Assembly: GCA_002470605.1 (NCBI GenBank)
Contig: DKND01000103.1
Location: forward strand, 7,558-15,239
Reading direction: 5' to 3'
DNA length: 7,682 nucleotides
Source: Opitutia bacterium UBA7397
GTDB lineage: Bacteria > Verrucomicrobiota > Verrucomicrobiia > Opitutales > UBA953
In this document: positions 1 to 7,027 of the stretch, in pieces
Position numbering within the stretch: the stretch's first letter is position 1
Layout of the letters: every line of letters starts with the position of its first letter
Notes under the pieces: generated by a model
Database searches by the model: none
Told to the model about the DNA's origin: nothing
The model's input: the letters and a program-made list of their open reading frames with translations, nothing else
Translations under genes and position numbers: made by a program

Positions 1-120
1 GCCAGCGGCTATTACACCACGCCGCAAGGCTGGAAAGATATCGGCTACGTCGGCAACGTTCCCAGCGTAGATTTCGCCGGCCCGACCCCTGAGGCCCTGA
101 AGCATCTGGGATTGGCTTAA
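1..120 (+). CDS. C-terminal end of an unidentified protein (partial, 5' end outside window)
   Basis: Frame 1 is open from the left edge and ends at a TAA at 118-120, giving the last 39 residues of a protein. The tail is rich in Gly, Pro and aromatic residues (it contains YYTTPQGWKDIGYVG) and ends PEALKHLGLA. I do not recognise the family from this fragment, so no function is given. It is called coding because the frame is open, codon use resembles the downstream genes, and a strong intrinsic terminator starts 38 nt after the stop. The terminator implies transcription of this gene ends here and that it is not in an operon with the large gene downstream. Confidence 0.7.
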   Translation, partial: ASGYYTTPQGWKDIGYVGNVPSVDFAGPTPEALKHLGLA

Positions 121-157
121 GATCGAGTAATGGAGGGCACGAGGCCCTGAGGTCATG

Positions 158-191
158 AAGACCGAAGGTTAAAAAACCTTCGGTCTTTTTT
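158..191 (+). terminator. Rho-independent terminator of the upstream gene
   Basis: A perfect 13-bp stem (158-170 with 175-187, core GACCGAAGGTT) closes on a 4-nt A loop and runs into six T residues at 186-191. This is a textbook intrinsic terminator for the plus-strand gene ending at 120. The A residues at 171-176 before the 3' arm give a weaker U-tract on the other strand. Confidence 0.93.
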
Positions 192-198
192 GTGTCTA

Positions 199-220
199 CA
201 GGCCGCCGAATGGTGGCCTG
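199..220. repeat. Short inverted repeat (9-bp stem, 4-nt loop)
   Basis: CAGGCCGCC (199-207) pairs with GGTGGCCTG (212-220) around a GAAT loop, with one G-T wobble. It lies 7 nt after the T-tract of the terminator and 3 nt before a larger palindrome. It has no following T-tract, so it is not an obvious second terminator. Its role is unknown. Confidence 0.6.
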
Positions 221-223
221 CGG

Positions 224-274
224 GTAGGGGCACGACTACGTCGTGACCTGGGCGTTACGTAGTTCCGCCCCTAC
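224..274. repeat. 51-bp imperfect palindrome, REP-like, ends GTAGGGGC/GCCCCTAC
   Basis: The arms are symmetric: 8 bp (224-231 with 267-274), a 3x3 internal loop (232-234, 264-266), 7 bp (235-241 with 257-263, ACTACGT/ACGTAGT) and a 15-nt apical loop (242-256). An alternative small hairpin, CACGAC-TAC-GTCGTG, sits in the left half at 231-245. The outer ends closely resemble those of the hairpin at 3987-4015 on the other side of the large gene, which suggests one dispersed palindromic repeat family. No T-tract follows it. It lies 77 nt upstream of the preferred start of the large gene, so it could be in that gene's promoter or leader. Confidence 0.65.
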
Positions 275-351
275 TGATGTTCACCCTGCGGCGAACGTTG
301 TCATTTGGGGTTGGAACAATCCCTCGGGCGGATTGCCTAACACCTAACCCC

Positions 352-3300
352 ATGAAGCGTTTCGCACCCATCCTTTCTCTGTTCGCCGGAGTCCTCGGCC
401 TTTCGGCCGCTCCGGTGTCGCTCTTCGATGGCAAGACGCTCACGGGATGGGAAGGGGACCCTAAGGTCTGGAGGGTGGAGAATGGCGAGATTGTAGGTGG
501 TTCGATGGCCGGGAACCCCCGCAACGAGTTCCTCACGACTAAGCGCACCTTTTATAACTTCCGCCTGACGCTCGAGTATAAGCTCATAGGCACCGAAGGC
601 TTCGTGAACGCCGGCGTCCAGTTCCGCAGCCTGCGTGCCACCAATCCGCAAAACGAGATGATCGGCTACCAAGCCGATATTGGTCAGGGCCACACGGGGT
701 CCCTCTACGACGAATCCCGTCGTAAGAAGTTTCTGGCCCGTGCCGGTGCTGGCTTCGGCGGCGTCGGTGTGAAGGAAGAGTCGGAGATCACCGAACTCGA
801 GAAGAAGGGCGAATGGAACAAGTATGAAATCCGGGCCGAAGGACCGCGCATCACGATCCGTCTCAATGGCAAGCAGACGCTAGATTACACCGAGACTGAT
901 CCGTCCATCGACGATGCCTACGGACTCATCGGCCTGCAGATTCACGGCAACAACAAGGCCGAGATTCATTACCGGAATATCGTCCTTGATCCGTTGAACG
1001 ACGTCCCCGTTACGACCAAGGAAGCCGTGCTGAACCGCTTTGGTGAGGCAAAGTCTGCCTGGGTAACTCCGGCGCCGTTCAAGGAACGGAAGTTCGACCT
1101 CAATGACAATGAGGTCGTGGTCTTCATCGGCCAGGAGAACTTTGTCCGTGAAGCCAAGTCGGGCGAGATCGAGTCACGCCTCGCCGCTGCCTTCGCCGCC
1201 AAGAACCCGGTCTTCCGCTCCATGGCGTGGGAGGCAGATACGGTCCATGAGCAGTGGCGCGATCTGAATTTCGGTCCATGGAAAGGGCAGCTCGAGGCCG
1301 CTGGAGCGACGACATTGATTGTCCAATTCGGTCAAGCGGAAGCGCTCAAGGGGCAGGGTGGATTGGCCAAGTTCAAAGCCGACTATCACAAGCTGCTCGA
1401 TGACCTCAGTCGCCACACGCCCCGCATCGTGCTGTTATCGCCCGCTGGTTTCATGCCTTCCGGGCGTCTACCGGACCTCACGACTTCTGAACATCGGAAG
1501 AATCTGGCTGATTACGCTTCTGCCGTAGCCGAGATCGCCCGGCTGCGCGGGCTTCCTTACGTGAACCTGACCGAGGTCACCCAGAATGAACCCTCGACTG
1601 ACGGACTCCATCTTTCCGCCCATGGTCTGGAGATTGTCGGCCGCGAGGTCGCATCCGCCTTGGGACTGCCTGCCAAGTCTGAGCCCTCCGAAATAGTCCG
1701 GGCGGCGATCGTCGAGAAAAACCGGCTCTGGGCGGATTGCTGGCGTCCCGCTAATTGGTCCTTCGTCTATGGAGATCGGATTTCTCAGAACTATGGCAAA
1801 GGCTTCGGACCGACGCCGTCCCTGAAGGAGAATTTCGAAGCGTATAAGCCTTTGGTCGCCGAATGGGATCGGCATATCCTGGCCTTGGCTCGCGGGGAGC
1901 AATCGGTCACGCCTGCGCCGCAAGCCGGTCCCGTCGTCAGTACGGAGAAGGTCATGACCGCCGCGGAAGAACTCGCGACGTTCAAGGTGGCCGACGGTTT
2001 CGAAGTGAATCTCTTTGCCGACGAATCCTTGGGCGTGGCCAAGCCGACGCAAATGGCGTGGGATGCGAAAGGTCGACTTTATATCTGCTGCTCGCCGACT
2101 TACCCGCAGGCCGTTCCGGGCGTGAAACCGCGGGATTACATCCTTCGGCTCGAAGACACGGACGGCGATGGTAAGGCCGACAAAGCGGTGCGTTTCGCCG
2201 AAGGCCTGACGATGGTCCAAGGCGTCGAACCTCTGACTGACGAAGCTGGTAATACGTCGATCCTCGTTTGCGACTTTGATCGCCTGCTGCTCTTGACGGA
2301 TAAGGATGGCGACGGCAAAGCCGATGAGACGACCGTGCTGATGTCCGGATTCGGCGTCGGTGATACGCACCAGTTGCTCAATTCCATCTGCCATGGTCCG
2401 GATGGCACCCTTTGGATGAGCCAAGGCTTGCATGCGATCACGCGGGTCGAGACGCCGTATGGTATCGTGAGCCTGCCGAAGTCCGGCCTGATGCGGTACG
2501 ATTTCAAGACCCAGCGCCTCCAGCCTTTCTTCCAATACGGCAAGGCGGGGCATAACTGTTGGGGGGTCGCGTTTGACGATTTCTTCCAACCCTTCCATAA
2601 AAGCGGCGATCGGGTCGCCGGTTATTACAGCCTGCCTGGCTTGGGCGCGATTGAGACGCCTGATGAATATGCAGGGACGCATTCATTGTTCGATTCGCCG
2701 CTGAAGTCTAATTCCATTGATATCATCGGGACCAAGGCAATGCCGGCCGAATTGCAGGGTGCGGCCCTCATCGGGGGCTATTATGGTAACACCCTCGATC
2801 TGCATCGTTTCGTCGACGACGGTTCAGGTTTTAAGACCGAGCGCATCGTCAGCCCGATCATTTCCAGCAGCAAGGCCTTCCGTACCGTGGACGTTTCGGT
2901 CGGCCCGGATGGCGCCCTGTATGCCTGCGATTGGTTTAATGCCGTCATCGGCCACTATCAGGCAAGTTATGCCGATCCGCGCCGCGATCGTTCGCATGGG
3001 CGCATCTGGCGTATCACCGCGAAAGGCCTGCCGACCGTGAAGCAGCCCGACCTCGGGTCGATGAATGAGAGCGAACTTTTCGCACAGTTGGCTTCGCCTG
3101 AACGCTGGACGCGCTACCAAGTTCGAAGAATATTATTCCATCGCTCGACCGAGAAAGTCGTCGCCGCCGCCGATGCTTTCCTGGCCACAGACCGTCCGGA
3201 TGCACAATCCCTCGAAGTCATGGGCGTTTTACAATCCCATGCCGCGATCCGTCCCGGTGTGTTGGATCATCTGCAAGGTTCGACGGATTTCCGCATTCGA

Positions 3301-3978
3301 TCCTATGCCGCCCGTGTTGTCGGCGAATGGTCGACGCAACTCCCGGACACCCAGTCACGTCTGGCCAAGGCTGTCGCCGATGCGCATCCTCGCGTCCGCT
3401 TGGAAGCCGTCGTGGCCCTCAGTCATGTCGGTGGTCAGTCGTCATTGCGGACGGCGTTGATGGCTTTAGATCAGCCGACAGATAAATTCTTGGATTACGC
3501 CTTACGCCAGACCGTGCGGCATCTTTTGCCGACCGCAGGAAAGATCGCGGCTGAATTGCCGGCGCCACAGGCCGCTTATTTGAAGAAAGTTGCCGCATCT
3601 GGGCCCGTCGTCGTTTCGCCTGGTCAGGCGATCTATGAAGGACTCTGCCTCAACTGTCACCAAGCTGCGGGCCAAGGCCTTGCCGGAGTCTATCCGCCGT
3701 TGGCCAAGAGCGAATGGGTCGCAGGCGATGCCCAAGTCCTAATCCGCATTACCATGCATGGCTTGGCCGGACCGACTAAGGTTCAGGGTAAGGACTACGG
3801 CCTCGTCCCGATGCCGCCCATGGGACTTGATGACCAGCAGTTGGCGGATGTCCTGACTTATGTGCGGAACGCTTTCGGCAATAAGTCTCACGCCATTAAG
3901 GTCGACGAAGTCAAAGCCGTGCGCGAAGAGACTAGGGCTCGGACAGCTCCGTGGTCGGCGGTGGAGTTAGGGAGGTGA
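352..3978 (+). CDS. Exported multidomain protein: DUF1080 + degenerate SGNH + PVC-type membrane-bound dehydrogenase propeller + HEAT-like region + cytochrome c
   Basis: A 1208-residue protein, probably exported. The ATG at 352 is chosen because it starts a signal peptide (MKRFAPILSLFAGVLGLSA, likely cut near residue 19); the in-frame ATG at 277 would bury this behind 25 extra residues. No clear Shine-Dalgarno is seen. Domains: about 22-215, DUF1080/3-keto-disaccharide hydrolase (LFDGKTLTGW at 24-33); about 253-440, SGNH-like fold with DGLH at 417-420 but block I GQEN in place of GDS; about 544-892, sugar-dehydrogenase-like propeller of the PVC 'putative membrane-bound dehydrogenase' type, with calcium-loop motifs DTDGDGKAD (602-610) and DKDGDGKAD (650-658) and the family signature RDRSHGRIWRI; about 905-1075, helical HEAT-like region; about 1090-1175, class I cytochrome c with CLNCH (1099-1103) and MPPM (1154-1157, axial Met candidate). 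Known for the families: propellers of this type resemble soluble glucose/sorbosone dehydrogenases, and DUF1080 members act on 3-keto-glycosides. Inferred: periplasmic oxidation of a carbohydrate with electrons leaving through the haem. The substrate is unknown. Confidence 0.9.
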   Translation: MKRFAPILSLFAGVLGLSAAPVSLFDGKTLTGWEGDPKVWRVENGEIVGGSMAGNPRNEFLTTKRTFYNFRLTLEYKLIGTEGFVNAGVQFRSLRATNPQNEMIGYQADIGQGHTGSLYDESRRKKFLARAGAGFGGVGVKEESEITELEKKGEWNKYEIRAEGPRITIRLNGKQTLDYTETDPSIDDAYGLIGLQIHGNNKAEIHYRNIVLDPLNDVPVTTKEAVLNRFGEAKSAWVTPAPFKERKFDLNDNEVVVFIGQENFVREAKSGEIESRLAAAFAAKNPVFRSMAWEADTVHEQWRDLNFGPWKGQLEAAGATTLIVQFGQAEALKGQGGLAKFKADYHKLLDDLSRHTPRIVLLSPAGFMPSGRLPDLTTSEHRKNLADYASAVAEIARLRGLPYVNLTEVTQNEPSTDGLHLSAHGLEIVGREVASALGLPAKSEPSEIVRAAIVEKNRLWADCWRPANWSFVYGDRISQNYGKGFGPTPSLKENFEAYKPLVAEWDRHILALARGEQSVTPAPQAGPVVSTEKVMTAAEELATFKVADGFEVNLFADESLGVAKPTQMAWDAKGRLYICCSPTYPQAVPGVKPRDYILRLEDTDGDGKADKAVRFAEGLTMVQGVEPLTDEAGNTSILVCDFDRLLLLTDKDGDGKADETTVLMSGFGVGDTHQLLNSICHGPDGTLWMSQGLHAITRVETPYGIVSLPKSGLMRYDFKTQRLQPFFQYGKAGHNCWGVAFDDFFQPFHKSGDRVAGYYSLPGLGAIETPDEYAGTHSLFDSPLKSNSIDIIGTKAMPAELQGAALIGGYYGNTLDLHRFVDDGSGFKTERIVSPIISSSKAFRTVDVSVGPDGALYACDWFNAVIGHYQASYADPRRDRSHGRIWRITAKGLPTVKQPDLGSMNESELFAQLASPERWTRYQVRRILFHRSTEKVVAAADAFLATDRPDAQSLEVMGVLQSHAAIRPGVLDHLQGSTDFRIRSYAARVVGEWSTQLPDTQSRLAKAVADAHPRVRLEAVVALSHVGGQSSLRTALMALDQPTDKFLDYALRQTVRHLLPTAGKIAAELPAPQAAYLKKVAASGPVVVSPGQAIYEGLCLNCHQAAGQGLAGVYPPLAKSEWVAGDAQVLIRITMHGLAGPTKVQGKDYGLVPMPPMGLDDQQLADVLTYVRNAFGNKSHAIKVDEVKAVREETRARTAPWSAVELGR

Positions 3979-3986
3979 ACGCAAAG

Positions 3987-4015
3987 GTAGGGACGGCACG
4001 TGGTGCTGTCCCTAC
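3987..4015. terminator. 29-bp hairpin between convergent genes, ends GTAGGGAC/GTCCCTAC
   Basis: A 13-bp stem with one G-T wobble (3987-3999 with 4003-4015) closes on a 3-nt loop. It begins 8 nt after the stop of the large plus-strand gene and sits 1 nt beyond the stop of the minus-strand transporter gene. It therefore fills the 38-nt convergent gap and could end transcription from both sides. T-tracts are weak (TT then C on plus, CTTT on minus), so it may instead be a palindromic repeat that also protects mRNA 3' ends. It shares its outer sequence with the palindrome at 224-274. Confidence 0.6.
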
Positions 4016-4016
4016 T

Positions 4017-4904
4017 TCAAACCTTCTGCTTCCTTGCCAACGATTGTACCCAGGCGACGCCAGTAAGGGTGACTACGCCACCGACCAGGGTCATAGCCGA
4101 AGGACGTTCGCCGAGGATCATCCAGCCGAAGAGCACCGAGAAGACAGGGATCGCATAGACCGCGCTCATCACGGTCGTGATCGGTAGCTTCACCAGCACC
4201 CAGGACCAGATCGTGTAACAAAGAGCGGCGGGGACCATGCCGAGGAAAACGAGGTGAATCCAGCCCATGCCTGAGAGACGTCCGGCCGTGCCGATGAGAT
4301 CTTCGGAGAACGGCAGCAGCCCGAGCGTGCCCACCCAGATGGCCCAAGTGGTCACATCAACCGCCGCATAGCGTTGGGTAAGGGCCTTGCTGATCAAGGT
4401 CTGCACGGCCGCACAGAAGGCCGCCCCGAGAATCAGGAACGACCCGAAGTTGAGGGTCAGTCCCGCCTCGGAGCCGGCGGCGGTGAGTACGACTCCGGTC
4501 ATCGAGATTCCGATGCCGAGCCAGGCGAGCAGGCCGACGCGTTCACGTCCGGTGAGTACGCCGAGCAGGATGACCAGCACGGGGATGCAGGAGATGAGCA
4601 TCGAGCCCGTGCCGGCGTTCACGGTGCGTTCACCGTAGTTGATACCGAGGTTGTAGAGGCAAAAGCCGAAAAGACCAAGCGACGCGACTTTAGGCCAGTC
4701 GCCTCGCGCCGGCATGGGGCGTCCGCGATAGAGCCAGATTGGTAGCATGACCGATGAGGCGATGAGGTAGCGGAGTGCGCCAAGTTGGCCAGCACCGACT
4801 TCGGGCAGGACTGCGCGGACGTTCACCCATGACATGCCCCAGGCCACGACGTTGAAGAACATCGCGAAGGTGGCCCACCGTCGGGTGTAAGAAGCCTCGC
4901 TCAC
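4017..4904 (-). CDS. EamA/DMT-superfamily transporter
   Basis: A 295-residue integral membrane protein of the drug/metabolite transporter (EamA) type. The length and about ten hydrophobic segments (roughly 11-31, 38-58, 70-91, 96-117, 124-143, 152-172, 183-200, 213-233, 243-262, 269-288) fit two EamA repeats of five helices. The second repeat ends with a typical LGERPSAMTLVGGVVTLTGV stretch, and the first half has the matching GRERVGLLAWLGIGISMTGV. The start is a GTG at 4904-4902 that overlaps the TGA of the upstream gene (4903-4901) as GTGA, so translation is probably coupled; no separate ribosome-binding site is needed or seen. Family members move amino acids, nucleotides or other metabolites, often outward. 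The substrate cannot be read from the sequence; the operon suggests it carries the compound or product of the two upstream proteins. Confidence 0.92.
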   Translation of the reverse strand: MSEASYTRRWATFAMFFNVVAWGMSWVNVRAVLPEVGAGQLGALRYLIASSVMLPIWLYRGRPMPARGDWPKVASLGLFGFCLYNLGINYGERTVNAGTGSMLISCIPVLVILLGVLTGRERVGLLAWLGIGISMTGVVLTAAGSEAGLTLNFGSFLILGAAFCAAVQTLISKALTQRYAAVDVTTWAIWVGTLGLLPFSEDLIGTAGRLSGMGWIHLVFLGMVPAALCYTIWSWVLVKLPITTVMSAVYAIPVFSVLFGWMILGERPSAMTLVGGVVTLTGVAWVQSLARKQKV

Positions 4905-6106
4905 GAACGGCAGCCGATCAGCTCGATCAACTTATACGCACACGCCTGGGCGAACTCCTTGTCGTTGATCGCCAGGTCGAATTCCTGCACCGGTACCTTG
5001 GCCTTTGATTTCAGAGCATTGAAAAGCGCCTCATCGGCGGCGCTATCGTGGAAAGGTTGACCGGGTGCACTGATCACGGAAATCGCTTTACGCGGAATCA
5101 TGATAGCGGTGCCAGCACGGTAGCTGTTGGCCTTGTTCGCGATAATCTCGCCAAGCTGTCGGCATTCGTCGGCCGTCGTGCGCATGAGCGTGATCTGCGG
5201 GTTATGAATATAGAAATTACGTCCCTTGAATTTGGCCGGCACCGAGGCCATCTCGCCGAAGTTGACCATGTCAAGGCAACCAGGGGCGACGACGACGGGC
5301 ACGTTCGCTTTGGCGGCAGCATCCATGCGGTCAGGGCCGGCGTTGAGATTGCCGCCGACCAATTCATCGGCCCATTCGGTCGTGGTGAGGTCGAGTACGC
5401 CCGCAACGATGCCGCTTTCGATGATTGATTCCATGATGCGTCCGCCGGTGCCGGTCGCGGCAAAGACGAGGACTTCATAGCCCGCCGCCTCGAGGACTTT
5501 TTTTGCTTCGGTGACGCAGGCAGTGGTGTTGCCGAATTGGCTGGCGACGACGAGGGGCTTGGCGGCGCCGATTTCCGGCTCAGCGCCGACCATGCCGCAG
5601 ATGGCACCCGCGGCCCGAGTGAAAATGACGCGCGAAAGGCGATTGAGCCCGGCGACGTCAGCGATGCTGGGCATCATCGTGATATCTTTCGTGCCGACAT
5701 AAGCTGCGATATTTCCTGCCGCCAAGGTCGAAACCATGAGCTTAGGAAAGCCGAGGGGCAGGGCGCGCATGGCGGCCGTGCCGATGGCGGTGCCGCCTCC
5801 GCCTCCGAGGGAAATGATACCGTGGATACGTCCGTCGGCAGCCAGTTTGGAGACGAGGGCGGGAGCGGCGTGGGTCATTGCGATGACGCAGGCACCGCGA
5901 TCCTTTTTTGCCATCAGCGAAGCGAGATCGAGGCCGATGGCGGCCGCGACTTGTTCACGGGTGATGTCGGGGTTGACCGTGGGCGGACCGCCCGTGCCGA
6001 CGTCAATCAGCAAGGTCTTATGGCCATGCTGGGCGATGAGTGCCGCCACGAAGGCATGTTCTTCGCCCTTAGAATCAAGCGTGCCGAGAACTGCAATCGT
6101 GGCCAT
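4901..6106 (-). CDS. Tm-1-like ATP-binding domain protein (UPF0261 family)
   Basis: A 401-residue cytoplasmic protein whose full length matches the two-domain UPF0261/Tm-1-like family. The N-terminus ATIAVLGTLDSKGEEH is the family signature. A glycine-rich turn LGGGGGT (100-106) followed by MVSTLAAGNIAAYVGTKDI (124-142) marks the N-terminal domain. The C-terminal domain begins around 187 (ASQFGNTT, 188-195) and contains FAATGTGGR (215-223) and HNPQITLMRTT (301-311). Known: the plant homologue Tm-1 of tomato binds ATP in its N-terminal part and inhibits tobamovirus replication; the bacterial function is not established. It lies 7 nt downstream of the PEP-hydrolase-family gene, and homologues of the two are often adjacent or fused, so they probably act together. 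No strong Shine-Dalgarno precedes ATG 6106. An A7 run in codons 201-203 is noted separately. Confidence 0.93.
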   Translation of the reverse strand: MATIAVLGTLDSKGEEHAFVAALIAQHGHKTLLIDVGTGGPPTVNPDITREQVAAAIGLDLASLMAKKDRGACVIAMTHAAPALVSKLAADGRIHGIISLGGGGGTAIGTAAMRALPLGFPKLMVSTLAAGNIAAYVGTKDITMMPSIADVAGLNRLSRVIFTRAAGAICGMVGAEPEIGAAKPLVVASQFGNTTACVTEAKKVLEAAGYEVLVFAATGTGGRIMESIIESGIVAGVLDLTTTEWADELVGGNLNAGPDRMDAAAKANVPVVVAPGCLDMVNFGEMASVPAKFKGRNFYIHNPQITLMRTTADECRQLGEIIANKANSYRAGTAIMIPRKAISVISAPGQPFHDSAADEALFNALKSKAKVPVQEFDLAINDKEFAQACAYKLIELIGCRS

Positions 6107-6113
6107 GGTCGGT

Positions 6114-6986
6114 TCAGAAGAACTTACGCTTCACCGGAATCTGCTTAAAGCGTTGGGTTAGATCTGTGAGCGATTGTTCGACGGCCATTCGCTCGAGGCT
6201 CGAGGCCCCCACGAAACCATCGGTGTCGGTATGCTCATTGATATACGCGGCGTCTTCGGGCGTATTGATCGGTCCGCCGTGGCTGAGGAAGATGAGGTCT
6301 TTGCGGACGGACTTGGCGGCATCAATGATACTTTGGGTGATCTTCGCCGCTTCTGGCAGGCTCATCGTGGCGTTGGTCACGCCGATGGAGCCGCCGACCG
6401 TGGTGCCTACGTGCGCGATGATGACATCGGCGCCGGATTCGGCCATGGCTTTGGATTCTTCCGGCGAGCCCACGTAGACGATCGTGAACATGTCCATCTT
6501 ACGGGCGAGGGCGACGGTTTCGAATTCCTTCTTCACGCTCATGCCAGTCTCTTCAAGGACTTGGCGGAATTTGCCGTCGATGATGGTGTGGGTCGGGAAA
6601 TTATTGATACCGGAGAAGCCCATGTCTTTCACCTTGCCGAGCCAGTGCCACATGCGGCGTCGTGGATCGGTGGCGTGGACACCACAGATGACGGGGATTT
6701 CTTCGACGACTGGGAGGACTTCATATTCGCCAATCTCCATCGCGACGGCATTCGCATCACCATAGGCCATCATGCCGGCCGTGGAGCCGTGGCCGGCCAT
6801 GCGGAAACGGCCGGAGTTATAGACAATGACCAGATCGGCGCCGCCGCGTTCGATGAATTTGGCGCTGATGCCAGTGCCGGCGCCGGCCGCGATGATCGGC
6901 TGGCCTTTCGACATTGTGTTGCGTAGGCGCTCCACGACTTCGAGTCGGGTGTAAGGGTTTCCTTTTCCAGTCCAGGGGTTGGGCAT
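6114..6986 (-). CDS. Phosphoenolpyruvate hydrolase family protein (TIM-barrel, PF09370-type)
   Basis: A 290-residue cytoplasmic TIM-barrel protein, first gene of the minus-strand operon. Conserved blocks are IIAAGAGTGISAKFIERGGADL (beginning at 31), IVYNSGRFRMAGHGS (54-68), YGDANA (75-80), GVHATDPRR (102-110), FSGINNFPTHTIIDG (124-138), AHVGTTVGGSIGVT (191-204), LSHGGPI (234-240) and GFVGASSLERM (257-267). Together these identify the family formerly called TIM-barrel signal-transduction proteins. The chosen ATG at 6986 gives MPNPWTGKGNPYTR, which looks like a natural family N-terminus; an in-frame ATG at 7037 would add 17 Ser/Thr/Pro-rich residues. Neither start has a clear Shine-Dalgarno. 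The name comes from distant similarity to PEP mutase/phosphonopyruvate hydrolase enzymes, and the true substrate is unknown. A divergent AraC-type regulator starts 160 bp upstream. Confidence 0.92.
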   Translation of the reverse strand: MPNPWTGKGNPYTRLEVVERLRNTMSKGQPIIAAGAGTGISAKFIERGGADLVIVYNSGRFRMAGHGSTAGMMAYGDANAVAMEIGEYEVLPVVEEIPVICGVHATDPRRRMWHWLGKVKDMGFSGINNFPTHTIIDGKFRQVLEETGMSVKKEFETVALARKMDMFTIVYVGSPEESKAMAESGADVIIAHVGTTVGGSIGVTNATMSLPEAAKITQSIIDAAKSVRKDLIFLSHGGPINTPEDAAYINEHTDTDGFVGASSLERMAVEQSLTDLTQRFKQIPVKRKFF

Positions 6987-7027
6987 AGTAGTATGAGAGG
7001 GGGTGAGTGTGGTCAGGGTTGCGCTCG

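Noticed and set aside
91..150. Exact 10-mer GAGGCCCTGA at 91-100 and 141-150, and a 5-bp hairpin AGGGC/GCCCT at 134-148
   Set aside because: One copy is in coding sequence, the repeat is short in GC-rich DNA, and the hairpin is too weak to interpret beside the strong terminator that follows.
277..351. Upstream ATG at 277 as the start of the large gene
   Set aside because: It would place 25 residues in front of an obvious signal peptide and would begin 3 nt after the palindrome. ATG 352 gives a normal exported N-terminus.
277..351. Promoter for the large gene (for example TTGGAA at 311-316 or TTGTCA at 298-303)
   Set aside because: No acceptable -10 element is found at 16-18 nt from either hexamer, so no promoter is claimed.
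2155..2325. Tandem-looking repeat of the DxDGDGKAD coding segment as a DNA repeat
   Set aside because: The two segments (2155-2181 and 2299-2325) are calcium-loop motifs recurring in a propeller family. The likeness is explained at protein level and the codons differ.
1468..2682. 404-codon open frame on the minus strand inside the large gene
   Set aside because: It is antisense to the SGNH and propeller domains, which show clear family motifs on the plus strand. The protein is Arg-rich with no recognisable domain, as expected for a shadow frame in GC-rich coding DNA.
5537..6148. 203-codon open frame on the plus strand opposite the Tm-1-like gene
   Set aside because: Shadow of a well-conserved minus-strand gene. 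No motif, no ribosome-binding site, and it would run through the operon junction.
6174..6926. 250-codon open frame on the plus strand opposite the PEP-hydrolase-family gene
   Set aside because: Its composition (many Asp, Gly, His, Phe) is that of a reverse-complement shadow, and the minus strand carries a full-length recognised protein.
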